A DNA stretch of 64,000 bases from Eonycteris spelaea (lineage: Eukaryota > Chordata > Mammalia > Chiroptera > Pteropodidae). This document shows, piece by piece, positions 13,076-24,600 of the stretch (position 1 is its first letter; every line of letters starts with the position of its first letter). The translations under genes and the position numbers were made by a program. Below the pieces are notes generated by a model. That model searched no databases. It was given only the letters and a program-made list of their open reading frames with translations, and was not told the origin of the DNA. The stretch covers positions 10,552,501 to 10,616,500 of the forward strand of contig PUFA01000057.1 of assembly GCA_003508835.1 (NCBI GenBank), read 5' to 3'.

Positions 13076-13429
13076 AAGTTGAAAATCACATGTATCACTT
13101 ATATGTGTATATAAACCTAAAAGCAACAAATGAAGGACAAACAAACAGAGACTCATGGACATGGGACTATAGACTAGTGGTTACCAGAGGGTAGAGATTG
13201 GGGGTTGGGAAGGTAGATGGGGTAAGGGGTCAAAATTGTGGTGATGGAAAGAAATCTAACTATGGGACGTGAACACACAGTGTAAATATATATATATGTC
13301 CTACTGTTAAAGTGTACTGCTTGAAACTTATTGGATTTTGTTAACTAATGTCACCATTCAAAAAAAATAAATAAAACGAAATTTAAAAAAATATTGAATG
13401 ATAAGGGAAGGTGTTATTAGTTAAGATAT

Positions 13430-14145
13430 AAGTTGTGGTTGCTTTAAAAGAAAGCAAATAAGAGCAGCTTAAATAAAATAAAAGTTTATTTTTCTCTTAC
13501 ATATAAGTCCACATGGTAGGTGGTCAAGTGAAATGAGATGACTTTGGTCCCAAAAAGGTCCAGGAACTAGACACTGTATGGCCCTGCTCCACCTGTCTTA
13601 GGCTGTGCCTTCATTTTCATGAATGAAGATGTCCCACTACTGCCATATTTGACTTCCAGGATATGGGAAGGGGAAAGAGGAAGTAGATGGCACACAGCTT
13701 CCTTTTACATATTCAACCAGAAAGTTGTTACTTAATACTTCTGCTCACAGCCCATTTGAATGCAACTTACTCACCTGGCTATATGCAACCATCAGAGTCT
13801 CGGAAATGCAGTCTTGAGCTGGAAAACCGTGTGCTAAATGTGGGACAGAGGTGCAAATGAATAGTAGAAAACAACTACCAGTCTGGACATCAGGTTCCTT
13901 CCCATGTCTTATTTCACTAGCACTAAGATAGTGCCTTAATCACAAGCTCAAAAACCAGCCCACCATTGCCTCATTGCACTTCAGCCATTACCATGGGAAG
14001 AAGGAACATGTATGGTAGATAGCTCCTTTGAAGGATGAGACTTGGAAGTAGCTCATACTATCTCTAGTCAATTCCTTTTGCCAGAACACAGTCTCATGGC
14101 CACATGTAGCTGCAAAAAGAGGCTGAGAAATGTCTTAGGAGTGTG
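13430..14145 (+). repeat. Ancient interspersed repeat, apparently two head-to-tail copies; family not named
   Basis: From 13480 the sequence begins 'agtttatttttctcttac', a start seen in old mammalian repeats. It contains 'acttctgctcacagccca' and ends 'gagtctcggaaatgcagtc' (about 13796-13813). A second, shorter run ends similarly: 'cagaacacagtctcatggcc', 'agctgcaaaaagaggctgag', 'aaatgtc' (14082-14136). I recognise the layout as a widespread ancient repeat but cannot name the family with confidence. Confidence 0.5.
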
Positions 14146-14845
14146 TTGTTTTAGAGAGATCCTATGAATAACAGGAGAAAGAGAGAATGAATGTTGGGAG
14201 ACAAGTTGCAGTCTCAAACACAGGTAGTTATAAACGTAATTGCTAAAAGCAAGTTCAATCTACTTAAGATACTAGCAAATTAACGAGTTAGAGCAATAAA
14301 GTTCCTAAATTATGAAGGACCTTTATTAATCAAATGAGCCCATCTGGCTTTCTAACTTGAAAACACTTTGTGTGTTCTTTTAAAAAATAATGAATTTTCC
14401 TTAGAAATAACTTGTCATTCAAATGGCATTTTGAGTAATTTTGTTTGCATTTAAGAGAGGCTTTACCTGTAAAAGGGAATGTTGATTCCAGCAGTTTTCC
14501 AAATATGTCCTGGGAAAATGATTTTGGAAGACAGATTCATGATCTCCTTTCCTTGAGTGTGTTGCACATTAAATTTTTACAAGTCCTGCTGGAAGCATCT
14601 GCTTCATTTTCTTAACTCAGTGTATGCTAGACAGATTTGATCACTGAGCCCCTTCCTACAAATGACCGTTTTACCCTTATTTGCAATTAGCACTTCATGG
14701 GGTACATTTTGAGAAACACTTTCTAATGCGGTAGACATAAGTGATAATAAGAAATAAACAATAGGGTAATAAATAAGCAATATTCACAGTGTATAAGTCA
14801 TTGCCTATTACAAAGATAATTGAGTAGCCAGGAATAAAAACAGTT
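14146..14845. other. Unassigned AT-rich DNA
   Basis: No open frame above background and no clear transposon; single-copy in appearance. Confidence 0.4.
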
Positions 14846-14847
14846 AG

Positions 14848-14965
14848 ACACTGTGAGACCCTGAGCATATCGTCCAGACTCCTGGAGTCTCAGCTTTCTC
14901 ACTGTGATAAGAGAGAATTTACCAGCTCACAACTAATACTTGAAATATGAGCTCATATCCTTTCT
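14848..14965 (+). repeat. MIR SINE fragment
   Basis: 'accctgagcatatcgtccag', then 'gagtctcagctttctcact' and 'gtgataagagagaatttacc' follow the MIR core (gcctcagtttcctcatctgtaaaatgg). Diverged and truncated. Confidence 0.5.
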
Positions 14966-15019
14966 TTCCCTAACACAGTACACTGAATGTAGACCAAAAA
15001 GATTATGCTTTTAGCAAAA

Positions 15020-15115
15020 ACAGTTTATTGGAGGCAAGAACTAAATTTTTCCACTGTAACCATCTTAATGAATGTTCCCTGAGTTTGTGAGTGAATGAAT
15101 GAATGGAGGAGAGCC
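15020..15115 (+). repeat. L2 3' tail fragment
   Basis: 'ttggaggcaagaactaaatt', then 'aatgaatgttccctgagttt' and a TGAATGAATGAATGG end match the terminal part of L2 elements. Confidence 0.5.
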
Positions 15116-15122
15116 TAGGAAA

Positions 15123-15143
15123 ACAGGTGACGTAGCCACCTGT
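15123..15143. repeat. Short perfect inverted repeat with paired E-boxes
   Basis: ACAGGTG (15123-15129) and CACCTGT (15137-15143) are perfect 7-bp arms around a 7-nt spacer. Each arm contains a CAGGTG E-box. Function is unknown. Confidence 0.8.
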
Positions 15144-18090
15144 AGGAGATGACTTATGATTGATCACATATGGAGAAAGCTACTGAGGTAAGAAAGTGAC
15201 TGGATAGGGGAGGACTCCAGAAGTCTCCCCAGCGCCCTGCTCTCCCTTCTCACCACAGCTGCTCACATAAACGAGGGAGTCTAGCTCTGTCCTGGACATG
15301 GAGCAGAGCCAGGCTATACGTCAGAATAACTCAAATGCCAAACTTTCTCCATTGATATTTGGATCAGAATTCAGCTCTGATGTGAAATCTTCACCTTGTC
15401 ATGGGAAAATATTCATTAGAAGGTTAAGAAGAAAAAGCAAGTTTCTAGTCTGTGGATGGTACATATCATTTAAAGCCTGTAGAAACAAACAAAACAAAAT
15501 TTGTGTAGACAGAATCATGAAAAAAAAAAAAACTGGAATGAAATATAGTGATATGCTAATAATTCTTATCACTGGGAGTAGGGTTATGAGTGACTTTTTA
15601 TTATTGTCGTTGCTGTTGTTATTTTTGCTGTCATTGTTATGTTCTTTCTGGTGAGTAACCTGGCTTTACCAACCCATGCTTACCAACAAAGTCACATTCA
15701 CATTTGCATTGTGCCTCAAATTCACTAGCCCAGGCGCCCAGTGGGAGCCTTTATACCCTGCCTGGCTGTCACTGGATGCCTCTGGCAAGGCTGCTCTCTG
15801 CTGCCAAGTCAGACTGAAGAGCTGACAGCTGGAGAGCCCTACTGTCCACACTCTCATCATTTTTCCTGGAGGGAGATGCATCTCTCCATTCATTTGCAGT
15901 GTCTGAGCTGAGGACCTGTAGCCCCCACCCACACACTATGAAGCTCCCTAAAGTCTGGCCTAGGCACAAGTCCAGAGGTTGCAATATATGCACATTCTGC
16001 TGATAAAGTGTGACCCTGCCGGAGAGCTTGCCTTTGCTCAACAGAGAAATAACATTGTTGTACTTTGGTTTCCAAATTACAGTGAGCACATGATCTAATG
16101 CACACAAATTTTAATGGTGGCTTTTTTTTTTTGTGGTGTTAAAAGAAGAGACTATTTGAAGCCCATTTGAACATTCCTGCACTTAAAAAATGCCTTGGTC
16201 TTTCTTGGCTTAATGTCAAGCAGAAGAATCAAAGAATGTTCTTCCCAAGAGTTTTAACCAACAAGGCTGTAAGAGGATCCGCTGCTATCACTTTACATTT
16301 TCAGTGGAAGAATTGAACACCCTGAAGTTAATCAAAGAGGTGTGTGTGTGTGTGTGCGTATGTGTGTGTGTATGTGCGCGTGCGCGTGCGTGTGTGTGTG
16401 TGCGTGTGTGTACATGCATGTGCTTGTGGATTGTGGTACCTGTGCTTGCACATACCTGTGGACATTTCAAAGCCTCCTAGAGGATGATCAAGATTTTCGT
16501 ACATTTTGTTCCATGAAGCTCCAAATGAATTTAAAAATGAACAGAAGCCGAAGTAAGGCTATGAAATGTGTAGCGTATGTTAAATGTTTACTTTGAACAA
16601 CACTTTAAACACACATGAGCTTTTTACTGTAACTCTGAATAACCCCATTTGGAAATAATACAAAAGTGTAAAATGCATAGACTGCTGTGCCAAATGGGCC
16701 CCAACTCTGAAGAGCCTCCTTCAGGCCTTTGCCTAAGTGCCTGTGAAGGAAGAGGCTGTGTGAACTTCAGATGCTGTGAGCAGCTGCAGGCGAACACTGG
16801 ACAGGGAGAGATCTCAGGTTTTCTGAGTTTGGGCACTTTTCCACCCTGGACTGACCCACATCTGGCAGAGGAAAGGGAGAAGAGGAGACTGCATGACACA
16901 GACAATATGGATGCGACCTCACTGATCCCTTGAGGCTGGATTTTTCCCTTTAGCCTGAGTAGATCCAAGTGCTAAGCCTCCCACAGAGCTGGAGCCAGAC
17001 CCCACTGGCTATGTCTGGGAGAAGCTTTCCAGAATCCCAAAGCACAAAGTTCAATGAGTCTCATCGAAGTTGCAGAGACAACACAGGCCACCTTCTGCTC
17101 TGTGGCCCAGTCTTGCCATTCCATCTGGTGGCCACCAACCCACATATTGAGTTTACAGCAGGAGCTCAGAAAGCTTCCCAGGAGGACAAGCTCGGGCAGG
17201 GCATGGGACACATGAACTGTAGAGCCAGGTGTCCCAGAGCCAGCACCACTAGGAGGGAGCAGCCTCAGAAGAGAGGGATCAAGCTGCTTGTGGGTCCACA
17301 TCAGCAGTGATAGGAAACATCGTGTTCAGGTGGAGTTTGCTGACACCAGCAACTGATGTGCAAAGTCTGGTGCAATGAGCAGGGCTGTGCTAGGTCCTAT
17401 CTGTGAGACCCTGACAGAAGAGGCCCAGGATCAGTGAGGAGGGGGAGGAGTACACAAAGAGAGAGGAGGGACAGATATAAACGCACTTGTGAGAAAATAA
17501 AACTCAAAGAGACCAAAAAACTGTGTATTCCTATGTCCAGGCCATAGGCACCCAATAGAGGCTTTCTTTTTGTCCTCCTTGCAGCCACCTCATACCTCCT
17601 TGGCCTAATAAGGACCCTTCTTCACAATCTTACACATCATCCTCATGATCCATCATGCCCTGCTGCCTGAAAACGCATATGTAAGCCCGGAGTCTGGAGG
17701 TGCAGCAAAGCTCAGGCTCCTGTGCAGGGCAGGCCACCTGATGGAAGGGAGTGGAATCAGGACGGGAGGGGCAGCAGGGGCACGTACCCTCAGTGGCCCC
17801 ATTTGGCACCACTCGGGCACCCTGACTGCAGGGAGGGATGTTTTGGTGAGAGCCGTGCTTCCATAGGAGTAGGCAGGGGGGATGGATGAGGAGGACCAGC
17901 TGTCAACTTGGCATGAAGGACACAGGGCTTGCAGACCAGCCCCTGCAGACCAGAAAAAGGCTGTGCTGTGTGTCCTGCAAGTGTTCTGTACGTGTTACTA
18001 ACGTAAAGCCGTTTTTACATCCTTTCTGGAAAGAGTATGAAAGATTGACCAAAAAGTGAAAGATAAGAAAGTGACAGTCTAGACACTTAA
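15144..18090. other. Unassigned DNA
   Basis: About 3 kb with no assignable repeat besides the GT microsatellite at 16341-16424. Parts of 16700-17900 are relatively GC-rich with overlapping open frames of 90-114 codons on both strands (for example 16969-17310 + and 16972-17301 -). None has a recognisable domain, and the fact that both strands are open suggests base composition rather than coding. Confidence 0.4.
16341..16424. repeat. (GT)n/(GC-GT) microsatellite
   Basis: Imperfect dinucleotide repeat of GT with interspersed GCGC and ATGT units. It accounts for the Cys/Val-rich and Thr/His-rich open frames on the two strands here. Confidence 0.92.
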
Positions 18091-18094
18091 ACGT

Positions 18095-18480
18095 TAAAAA
18101 AAAATGTTTTTTGCACTGTTTCTGACTTACAGAAAAGTTACAAGATGAATACAAAGAATTCCTTAATACCTTTCACTTAGAGACCCCAAATGTGAACATT
18201 TGAGACATATCTTTCTTTGCTCTCTTTCTCTCTCCTTCCTCTCTCTCACACTCCTTCCCTGTCTCCTTCATTGCCTTACACCTAAATACTTCTGTGTGTG
18301 TCCCCTAAAAACAAGAACATTCTCTTACAGCACTTCAAAAATTATCCATATTAGTAAATTAAGACCAATACAAACCTAATATCTAATCTATGAACTTTTT
18401 TCAGATTTCCCCAGTGGTCCAACAATGTCCCCCAGGGCAAAGAAGCGCCTGGGTGACGTTAGCCTTTGCTGTCATCTCTT
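18095..18480 (-). repeat. Old LINE-1 (L1M-type) 3' region, minus strand
   Basis: Reads as the reverse complement of the L1M 3' UTR: 'cagaaaaagttacaagatg'-like start, 'acacctaaatacttctgtgt', 'aacaagaacattctcttaca', then 'cagatttccccagtggtcc' and 'aacaatgtcccc'. It contains a CT-rich run at 18216-18262. Confidence 0.65.
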
Positions 18481-20925
18481 TGCCCCCCTTAAGCCCAGAA
18501 TAGCTTCCTTCTCAGGTCTGGCCATTTTAGCCAACAACAGGCCAGTTTGTAGCATGGTCCTCAGCTTGGGCAGGCTGTTCTAAACTTGTGTCATAGGCAA
18601 ATCCTCACTCCCTCAGCCCCAAGAAACTGCCTTCTTTAGTACGTGTTTTATTAAATCTCAAGACACTAGTTCTGTTTTGACAGGTTAATAGGAATTCTGT
18701 TTTTCGCTGGCCTGTAGTTTGGCTCATTCATCTTTATTGAAGCGGAGGTTGCCTTCCCCTGCCTCGCTCCCTCTCTTCTCATATAACTGCTTTTTTTCCT
18801 CTCTCTCTCTTCTGTGCCTCTAAAAAGGCTGCTCAAATGTGATGCCTCATGTCACCAGCAAGAGGGATCCCAGAGCATAGCTGACAATCCCTGCACCAGG
18901 AACATTCTAAATGATAGTTAAAGTATTTCTCCATATGGTCAAAATCAGCCTTGATTATGAGGTGCTCGACTACCCCCAGATAAGCTCGGGTCAGGAAGTG
19001 ATGTGTCAGAACCCCAGGCAGTGGGGAGCTCAGATCAAGTCACATCCCTCGGAGTCCTCCACTAAAAGTAACTTGGCTCTTGTGACAATCAGAGTCTGCA
19101 CAATCTGGTTTGCTTTGCTTTGAGGGGCTGAAAGACCAGTAAGTAGATAAAAAATATGCATCTGAGTCATTAACCTTTTCACATATGCTCAGACTTGGGC
19201 TCAGCTCAACCAAAGTGTGAACTCATCAGCTTTCTCTCCCGATCCATTCCAGTCTCCCCTCTGCCCCATCTGCCTCCTCAGCGCAAATCCACACAACATA
19301 GTACAAGTCCACACACCTATGTCAAGCATACTTACTCACTGGAACAGTCTGTGCTGTGTCTGCCTGGGACAGTGTTAAATCTAACCTCTAGCCCTCAGCT
19401 TCAGGGGAGGCATGGCCCTAAAACTGTTTTAGTGAAGGTCTTTTCCCCTTGTAGTCCCTAAAACTGTTTTAGTGAAGGTTTTTTTCCCCTTGGAATGAAC
19501 CCTCTGACTCATAACATGGAGAGGTATGTCAGGTAAATTTCTAGGCATACTGCTGCCTTTATTTCCCCATCAGCAACATCTTGAATCAATTCCCACTGTT
19601 TCTCCCAGAAAGCCAGATTCTGAGCAGCCCCTGCCAATCACTCGGCAGACACCCAGGCTGAGGCCTCTTTGGTCTGAGAGCAAAGACAAAAGAACATTGT
19701 GGTCTGCAGAGTATGGGAAGCCTTCATGGAAGAAGAGACCTGCTTGGGCCTAAAGAATGAGCAGGCTTCAGGAGGTCTTAAGAGATAGGAAGGGATTGGA
19801 ATGGGGGGCCTTAATTTGAGTCTACTTCAGACCCCTGGAGCCCCTTCAGTGAGAAAACCATGGCTCGGGTTAGACGACTGACTACATGTTTGGGGTATAA
19901 TAACAAATAATTGCTTCCTGGGTTTTCACATGCAACCTTGTAGCAGTATTGTTGGTCAAAAAGAAAAGGAATACCAGATGCTGCCTTGCCCAGCCACATG
20001 CTTGCACCCTGGAGGTCACTGCAGAGAACCCTATTGCATGCCAAAGGCTCAGTGTGTCTCTACCTGAAGGCATTCTCTGGCCTCCATGTGGGGTGGGCCA
20101 ACAGGAATGGAGACCTGCTCTTAGGAGCAAAGGGCAAACAATAAATGTGGGTGATGACCCTGACATCCTAATCCCTCAGTGGGACATTATAAGGTGTGTT
20201 ATTTGCATAATCTCTCAGGGGCCCAGAGGAATGGAGGCTCAGTTGCCCATGAATGTAAGCAGCACCATTTTTCCAGCATTCCTCCTCCCTTCCCAGTGCT
20301 CCCTGGTCATCTCCCAAATAGATTGTCTGTCCCCCATGTGAGCTTCAGCCTCCTCTTTTCAAGGAACACAAACTAAAACCATGATACTTTTGACTATGAA
20401 TAATGATGATCGGACAGTGCTTTCCTATGGTAAGGGCAGATTTTGTAGATGACAGAACAATGCTGGAGCCTTCTGTGATGGCATCTGAGGGAGAAGCTGA
20501 CTCTGAGGAAGGGAAGGGTGAGCTCTTTACCTCCTTGCTGCATTCATGCCTTAATATGCAGAGGGGCTCTCAGGACTGCATCCCACCAAGCCCATGCTCC
20601 TGAAGGATATCTGGAAAAGAGAAGGATAGCTCCTCCATTGGAGCCTGAGAAGGAACTGGCCTGCCTGCTTTTTCTCCTGGCCACTGTGGTCAGATAACTG
20701 GAGCTCCAAGTGGGGTTTATTTATCCAAATTCTCAGCTACTTATTCAAAATCTATAATGAAGGGTTCTTCTAGGAAGGATACTTTGGAGAGTTTTTGTCA
20801 AGGTCTTAGACCCATGGCCTCTGCCCTACTGAGGGTCATGTGTCCAAAAATAATCTAAAAGTCTTGCCTGAAACATAAAGGAAGACAGTGAGCTATTGTG
20901 GGCTCAAGAGGGTCAAAGAGATGAC
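18481..20925. other. Unassigned DNA with a 40-bp tandem duplication
   Basis: No gene or assignable transposon. Open frames up to 130 codons (19949-20341 +) overlap open frames on the other strand and show no domain. The tandem repeat at 19416-19493 is listed separately. Confidence 0.4.
19416..19493. repeat. Tandem duplication, unit 40 bp
   Basis: CCCTAAAACTGTTTTAGTGA begins both copies (19416 and 19456), each followed by a 'aggt', T-run, CCCCTTG stretch. The copies differ only in the T-run and at the end. Confidence 0.9.
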
Positions 20926-20929
20926 AGAA

Positions 20930-21130
20930 AAGGGCATGTTACCAAGGGGTTTATTTTGCTATGGAGACATTGTTGAGACAATTGGTGAAATCTGAAAATG
21001 CTCTGTAGATTAGATAATATGTTTGTATTGGTTCGAATTTTTTTCATTTGCACATTTTGATAATTTTTAATGTGAGAGAATGTTCTTGTTTTTAGAGGAC
21101 ACACATTTGAAGTGTTTTGAGGTAAAGGGA
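20930..21130 (+). repeat. Old LINE-1 (L1M-type) 3' UTR fragment
   Basis: 'gagacattgttgagacaatt', 'ctctgtagattagataatat', 'gagagaatgttcttgttttt' and 'tttgaagtgttttgaggtaa' follow the L1M 3' UTR in order. It is followed directly by a GA-rich run. Confidence 0.7.
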
Positions 21131-21132
21131 TG

Positions 21133-21177
21133 AAGAAGAGGGAGAGAGAGAGGGAGAGGGAGGGAGAGAGAGGAGCA
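21133..21177. repeat. GA-rich simple repeat
   Basis: Imperfect (GA)n/(GGGA)n purine run of about 45 bp. Confidence 0.85.
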
Positions 21178-22195
21178 AGAGCTCTCTCACTGGGTCTCAT
21201 TGAAATGGACCCAGTTGTCAGGCAGCAGTGGAGCAGTTGGGGCTGCATTTTATTTTTTAAAGTTTTCTATGAGCTGGCTCAAAAACCACCCTTGAGTCAA
21301 GGGAATCAATGTCCTCCAACCCCCAGCCAAGGTTTCTGAAACAATCAAGTCATGTTACAGTCTCTGCCACCCTGGCTGGGGAAGGCACAGTGGGCACAGC
21401 ATGGGAACACGCCATTTTACTTTCTTCCTAATTAACATTCTCAAACCCCACAGGCTTGTGAGAGGGACACCTTAGTTACCACATGGTGGCAGGGTGGAGC
21501 TCAGAGCCACATGCCTCTTATCTGGGGCCCCTACTGACTTAGATTTGGGGAATTTGCTCATTTCCTTCCTGGAAGCCAAGGTCGAGCAAAGGCAATGAGC
21601 AGCTTGGGTTTGAAGAAACTTCATCCCCTCCAAATGGTTTTGTTCTGAAATCCCCTCACAGCAGAGGGCTTAAGAGGACACAGCCAGACTGCACTGCAGG
21701 AATTGTTTGAACTCAGTAAGAAAACATGGTCCATTCTTTCCAAGGAAATCCCAGCAGGTGCAAGCATTCCTCCACAGAGGTTCTGTCCACTCCCAAGCTG
21801 GGCAGAGATTCCTCATGTCTTACAAAATATCCTGTGAGTCAGACTTTTAACTTATTCAGATAGATCAATGAGGATATCACTGCATAAGTCCGTGGTCCTA
21901 AAATCAATAACTGACCCTGTCAGGAGGCAATGATGAATGCACTTTGTGATACGTTTCTAACAAAACTAGTTTGTCCCAAGTTATACACTTCAATAGATAT
22001 AGTTATCCTTTGCAACAGGGCTAAAAATTCATGACATATTAGTTCTAATTTAGCATTTACTGGAAGTGATCCTTTTAGTAAAAAGGCATGATTCTGCTAA
22101 CTTCTGGAAATGGGGAAAAGTGTCAGTTCTCCCAGGGCTTGGGAGTCAGTGGTGTGGAAGGAGGAAGAGTCATTGCCTGGAGTCATGAGGATCTT
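21178..22195. other. Unassigned DNA
   Basis: No coding or repeat signal that I can assign. Confidence 0.4.
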
Positions 22196-22197
22196 TT

Positions 22198-22290
22198 CCT
22201 TCTTCCATCTTCTTCCTTCCTTCCTTCCTTCTTCCTTCCTTCCTTCCTTCCTTCCTTCTTTTCGTTCCTTCCTTCCTACCCTCCCTTCTT
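22198..22290. repeat. (TTCC)n microsatellite
   Basis: Polypyrimidine tract of CTTC/TTCC units with interruptions, about 90 bp. The Ser/Leu/Pro-rich and Gly/Arg/Lys-rich open frames over it are artefacts of the repeat. Confidence 0.93.
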
Positions 22291-24600
22291 CCAAAAACAC
22301 TTGATAAGCTCTGAGCATAGGCCAAGGTGCAGAGAAGTATAGAGTTACAAACTGCAGTGAGTGGGATGAAAAAAAGGAACCAGGTAATACAATCACAGAA
22401 CTTGACCCAGTTGGAGGATCAGGCTGGAGAGCAGTTTCAAGCCAGGACCTAGAGAATGTACATGAGTTAAATACTTGAAGAGGTGGGGGCAGGCCTTGAG
22501 GAAGGATGATCCTAGCACATTTCCTCCATTCATTATTTAATCATTTGCTCATTCATTTAATCATGCATTTATACTCACTATATGGCAAAAGGGCTGGCAA
22601 CCAAGCTGGTAAGTTGGAGCATGAGTAGCTGAGTGCAGGCTATGCATGGTGAGCTTGCAGAGAGACAGATCTTGCTAAATCTCAGGCCAAGTTAGGATTG
22701 GGGTCCTGTTGTAGAAAGACATTCTATGGTTTTAAGCAGGGTCTTCTCAAGATCAGATCTATGTTTTGAAAAATGTTTCCATGGGTGGAGTTCCCAAGGA
22801 GAAGACCCAGAGATGGTGAAAATGTGCAGGAATTTTAGTTGGATTTGGGTCTGAGATACTAGGATCTTGGGGTCAACACTTGTGAAAAATAAGGGGAAGG
22901 GAAGACAGAATTAGGTGGAGGGGCTGTGATGCAATCTCAGCCCATTCATGGGAGCTCTGGACCTGGAATGGCTCCTCAAGTTGTTCCAGGTTGGACGAGA
23001 GGGCTGAACTTTCACACATCCATCAGTCATTGGATGGAGACTGCATCCCTGCAATGGTATGACCCTGACAAGGAGGCTGTCAGCAGGGCATTAAAGGGGC
23101 AGACCATGCAGGCTGGCTGCAGCAGCACCTCCAGCAGCAAGCCAATAGGTTCTTACTTCCATGGGGGAATCTGGACAGTGCATCTAGCATCCTACAGACC
23201 CTGACACTATCAATCTACCATCCTCGTTTTCTTTCTGACGTATGTTTATCTGTGGTCATTAAAGTCTTATGTAATATTACTTATTGGTTGGCCTGTCTTC
23301 TCCCACTTACTCTTGTTAAGGAACATGGACAAGCTCTTAGGCCAAACTGTTAGAATCCAGACCATGAGCACTCATATCTGCTTGGTGACTGACCCATTAA
23401 GTTTTGATTTTAAAAAGTTCCAAATGACAGTTTGCAAGCCAGGGGATAACACAGAGCCATAGAATACAGAAGTAGCTGCTGGAAATTACTTTATAATGAT
23501 GGGTTAACAATGGATTTCTAGCAATTCTCTAATAAATGACAGTTTCCCAGTGTGCTCTCCCTGTAAGCTGTAGAAAAACCAGTTACAGGATTCTGAGATG
23601 AGCCACCAGATGCTGTACTTCTCTCTACTGTCTTCCTTCTCTAGCTCCCTGACTCAGGTCCCTCTGTCCGGCCTCTTCTCCGTTCATAATGTCATGTTGG
23701 ACACCCAAAAGAGCCATACATGAGATGCAAAAAAAATGAGAAATGTAGGATTACAGTGACCCACAGAATACAGAACACCTTCTGTGGCCAGTTAACTTAG
23801 GATAACACCTTCCAGGAAACACCTCCCTTCCAGGAACAACTCCAGGAGTTGCTAGAGACCAAACTCCTCCTCCTACATTAGCTTTAATGTCCATTGATTG
23901 GAAATTTATAGTTTTTTGCACATGTCTTGACATTCCATATTGGCATATTATAGTTACTTATTTCTGTCTCCTTGACTAAAGCTTTTCTCTCCCTCAACCT
24001 GCTCTGGGACCCATAACATGACCAGCTAATGAGTCTAAACGGCAAGGTCCAGTAATGGTCCCAGAGAGAGGAATGCTCATATGCATGAGACCAGTTTTCA
24101 ATGGTGGATTTCAGGCCTCCCAAACTCTGAAGGATGGCATTATGATGGTGTGTGGGATGATGGGAAGACTGCAACAGAGGCAGCTGTTTCTGCCCATATT
24201 CCCATGGCTGTTGTTTCCACGCATAGAGATGGCTTCCTACCATAAGAATCAGACTCTACCTGCCAACTTCCTTTGGCCTCAGGTGGGTTGAGCCACTTGT
24301 GTGAGCAGCAGCTTGAGGACCAGGAGTTAAGCCCAGGGACAGTCCTAAATCATGAGTGGGAATCGTGTTTAAATACCAAGTTCTCTGCCCTTGAGTGCGA
24401 ACAACCCCATAGTATATTTGAACCCTTGCCCCAAGGCCCCCAGTAGGTTTAATCTCCAGTTGTTCACAGTGGGAAACTCACTTGATCCCCACTCTTTATT
24501 ACCTTCCCTGTTTTACCCTCTCTCCACTCCCCTGCTATTGTTTCCTGGATCAACTTCCAAATAAAGCAGAATCTGCCTCTGTGGGACCAGCCCAGAGAGA
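22291..24600. other. Unassigned DNA, possible old L2/LTR traces
   Basis: Around 22525-22590 'attcattatttaatcatttg' and 'attcatttaatcatgcattt' weakly resemble an antisense L2/MIR tail. At 24470-24565 'tttcctggatcaacttccaa' followed by ATAAAG looks like the end of an old repeat but cannot be named. Open frames up to 119 codons (23884-24243 -) have no domain. Confidence 0.3.

Larger units (their letters stand above)
7697..13394 (+). mobile_element. Near full-length LINE-1, inactivated
   Basis: About 5.7 kb in L1 order: a 5' end containing AACATGGCAGAG (7711 on), a short 5' UTR, ORF1 and ORF2 remnants, a 3' UTR and an A-rich tail (about 13361-13394). TGAATGAT occurs at 7689-7696 and again at 13395-13402, a short target-site duplication that supports these limits. 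Both ORFs are broken by many stops and frameshifts, so the copy cannot mobilise itself. Its 3' UTR (ggtgatggaaagaaatctaa, then a short TA run, then cttgaaacttattggatttt) is shared with the copies at 49276-50305 and 53468-54058 but not with the other L1s in the window. Confidence 0.92.

Noticed and set aside
16288..16596. Cys/Val-rich and His/Thr-rich open frames
   Set aside because: They are translations of the GT microsatellite on the two strands.
16624..17310. Open frames of 94-114 codons on both strands in a GC-richer stretch
   Set aside because: Both strands are open together and none shows a motif, so base composition explains them.
22088..22396. Ser/Pro/Phe-rich and Glu/Gly/Lys-rich open frames
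   Set aside because: They arise from the TTCC repeat.
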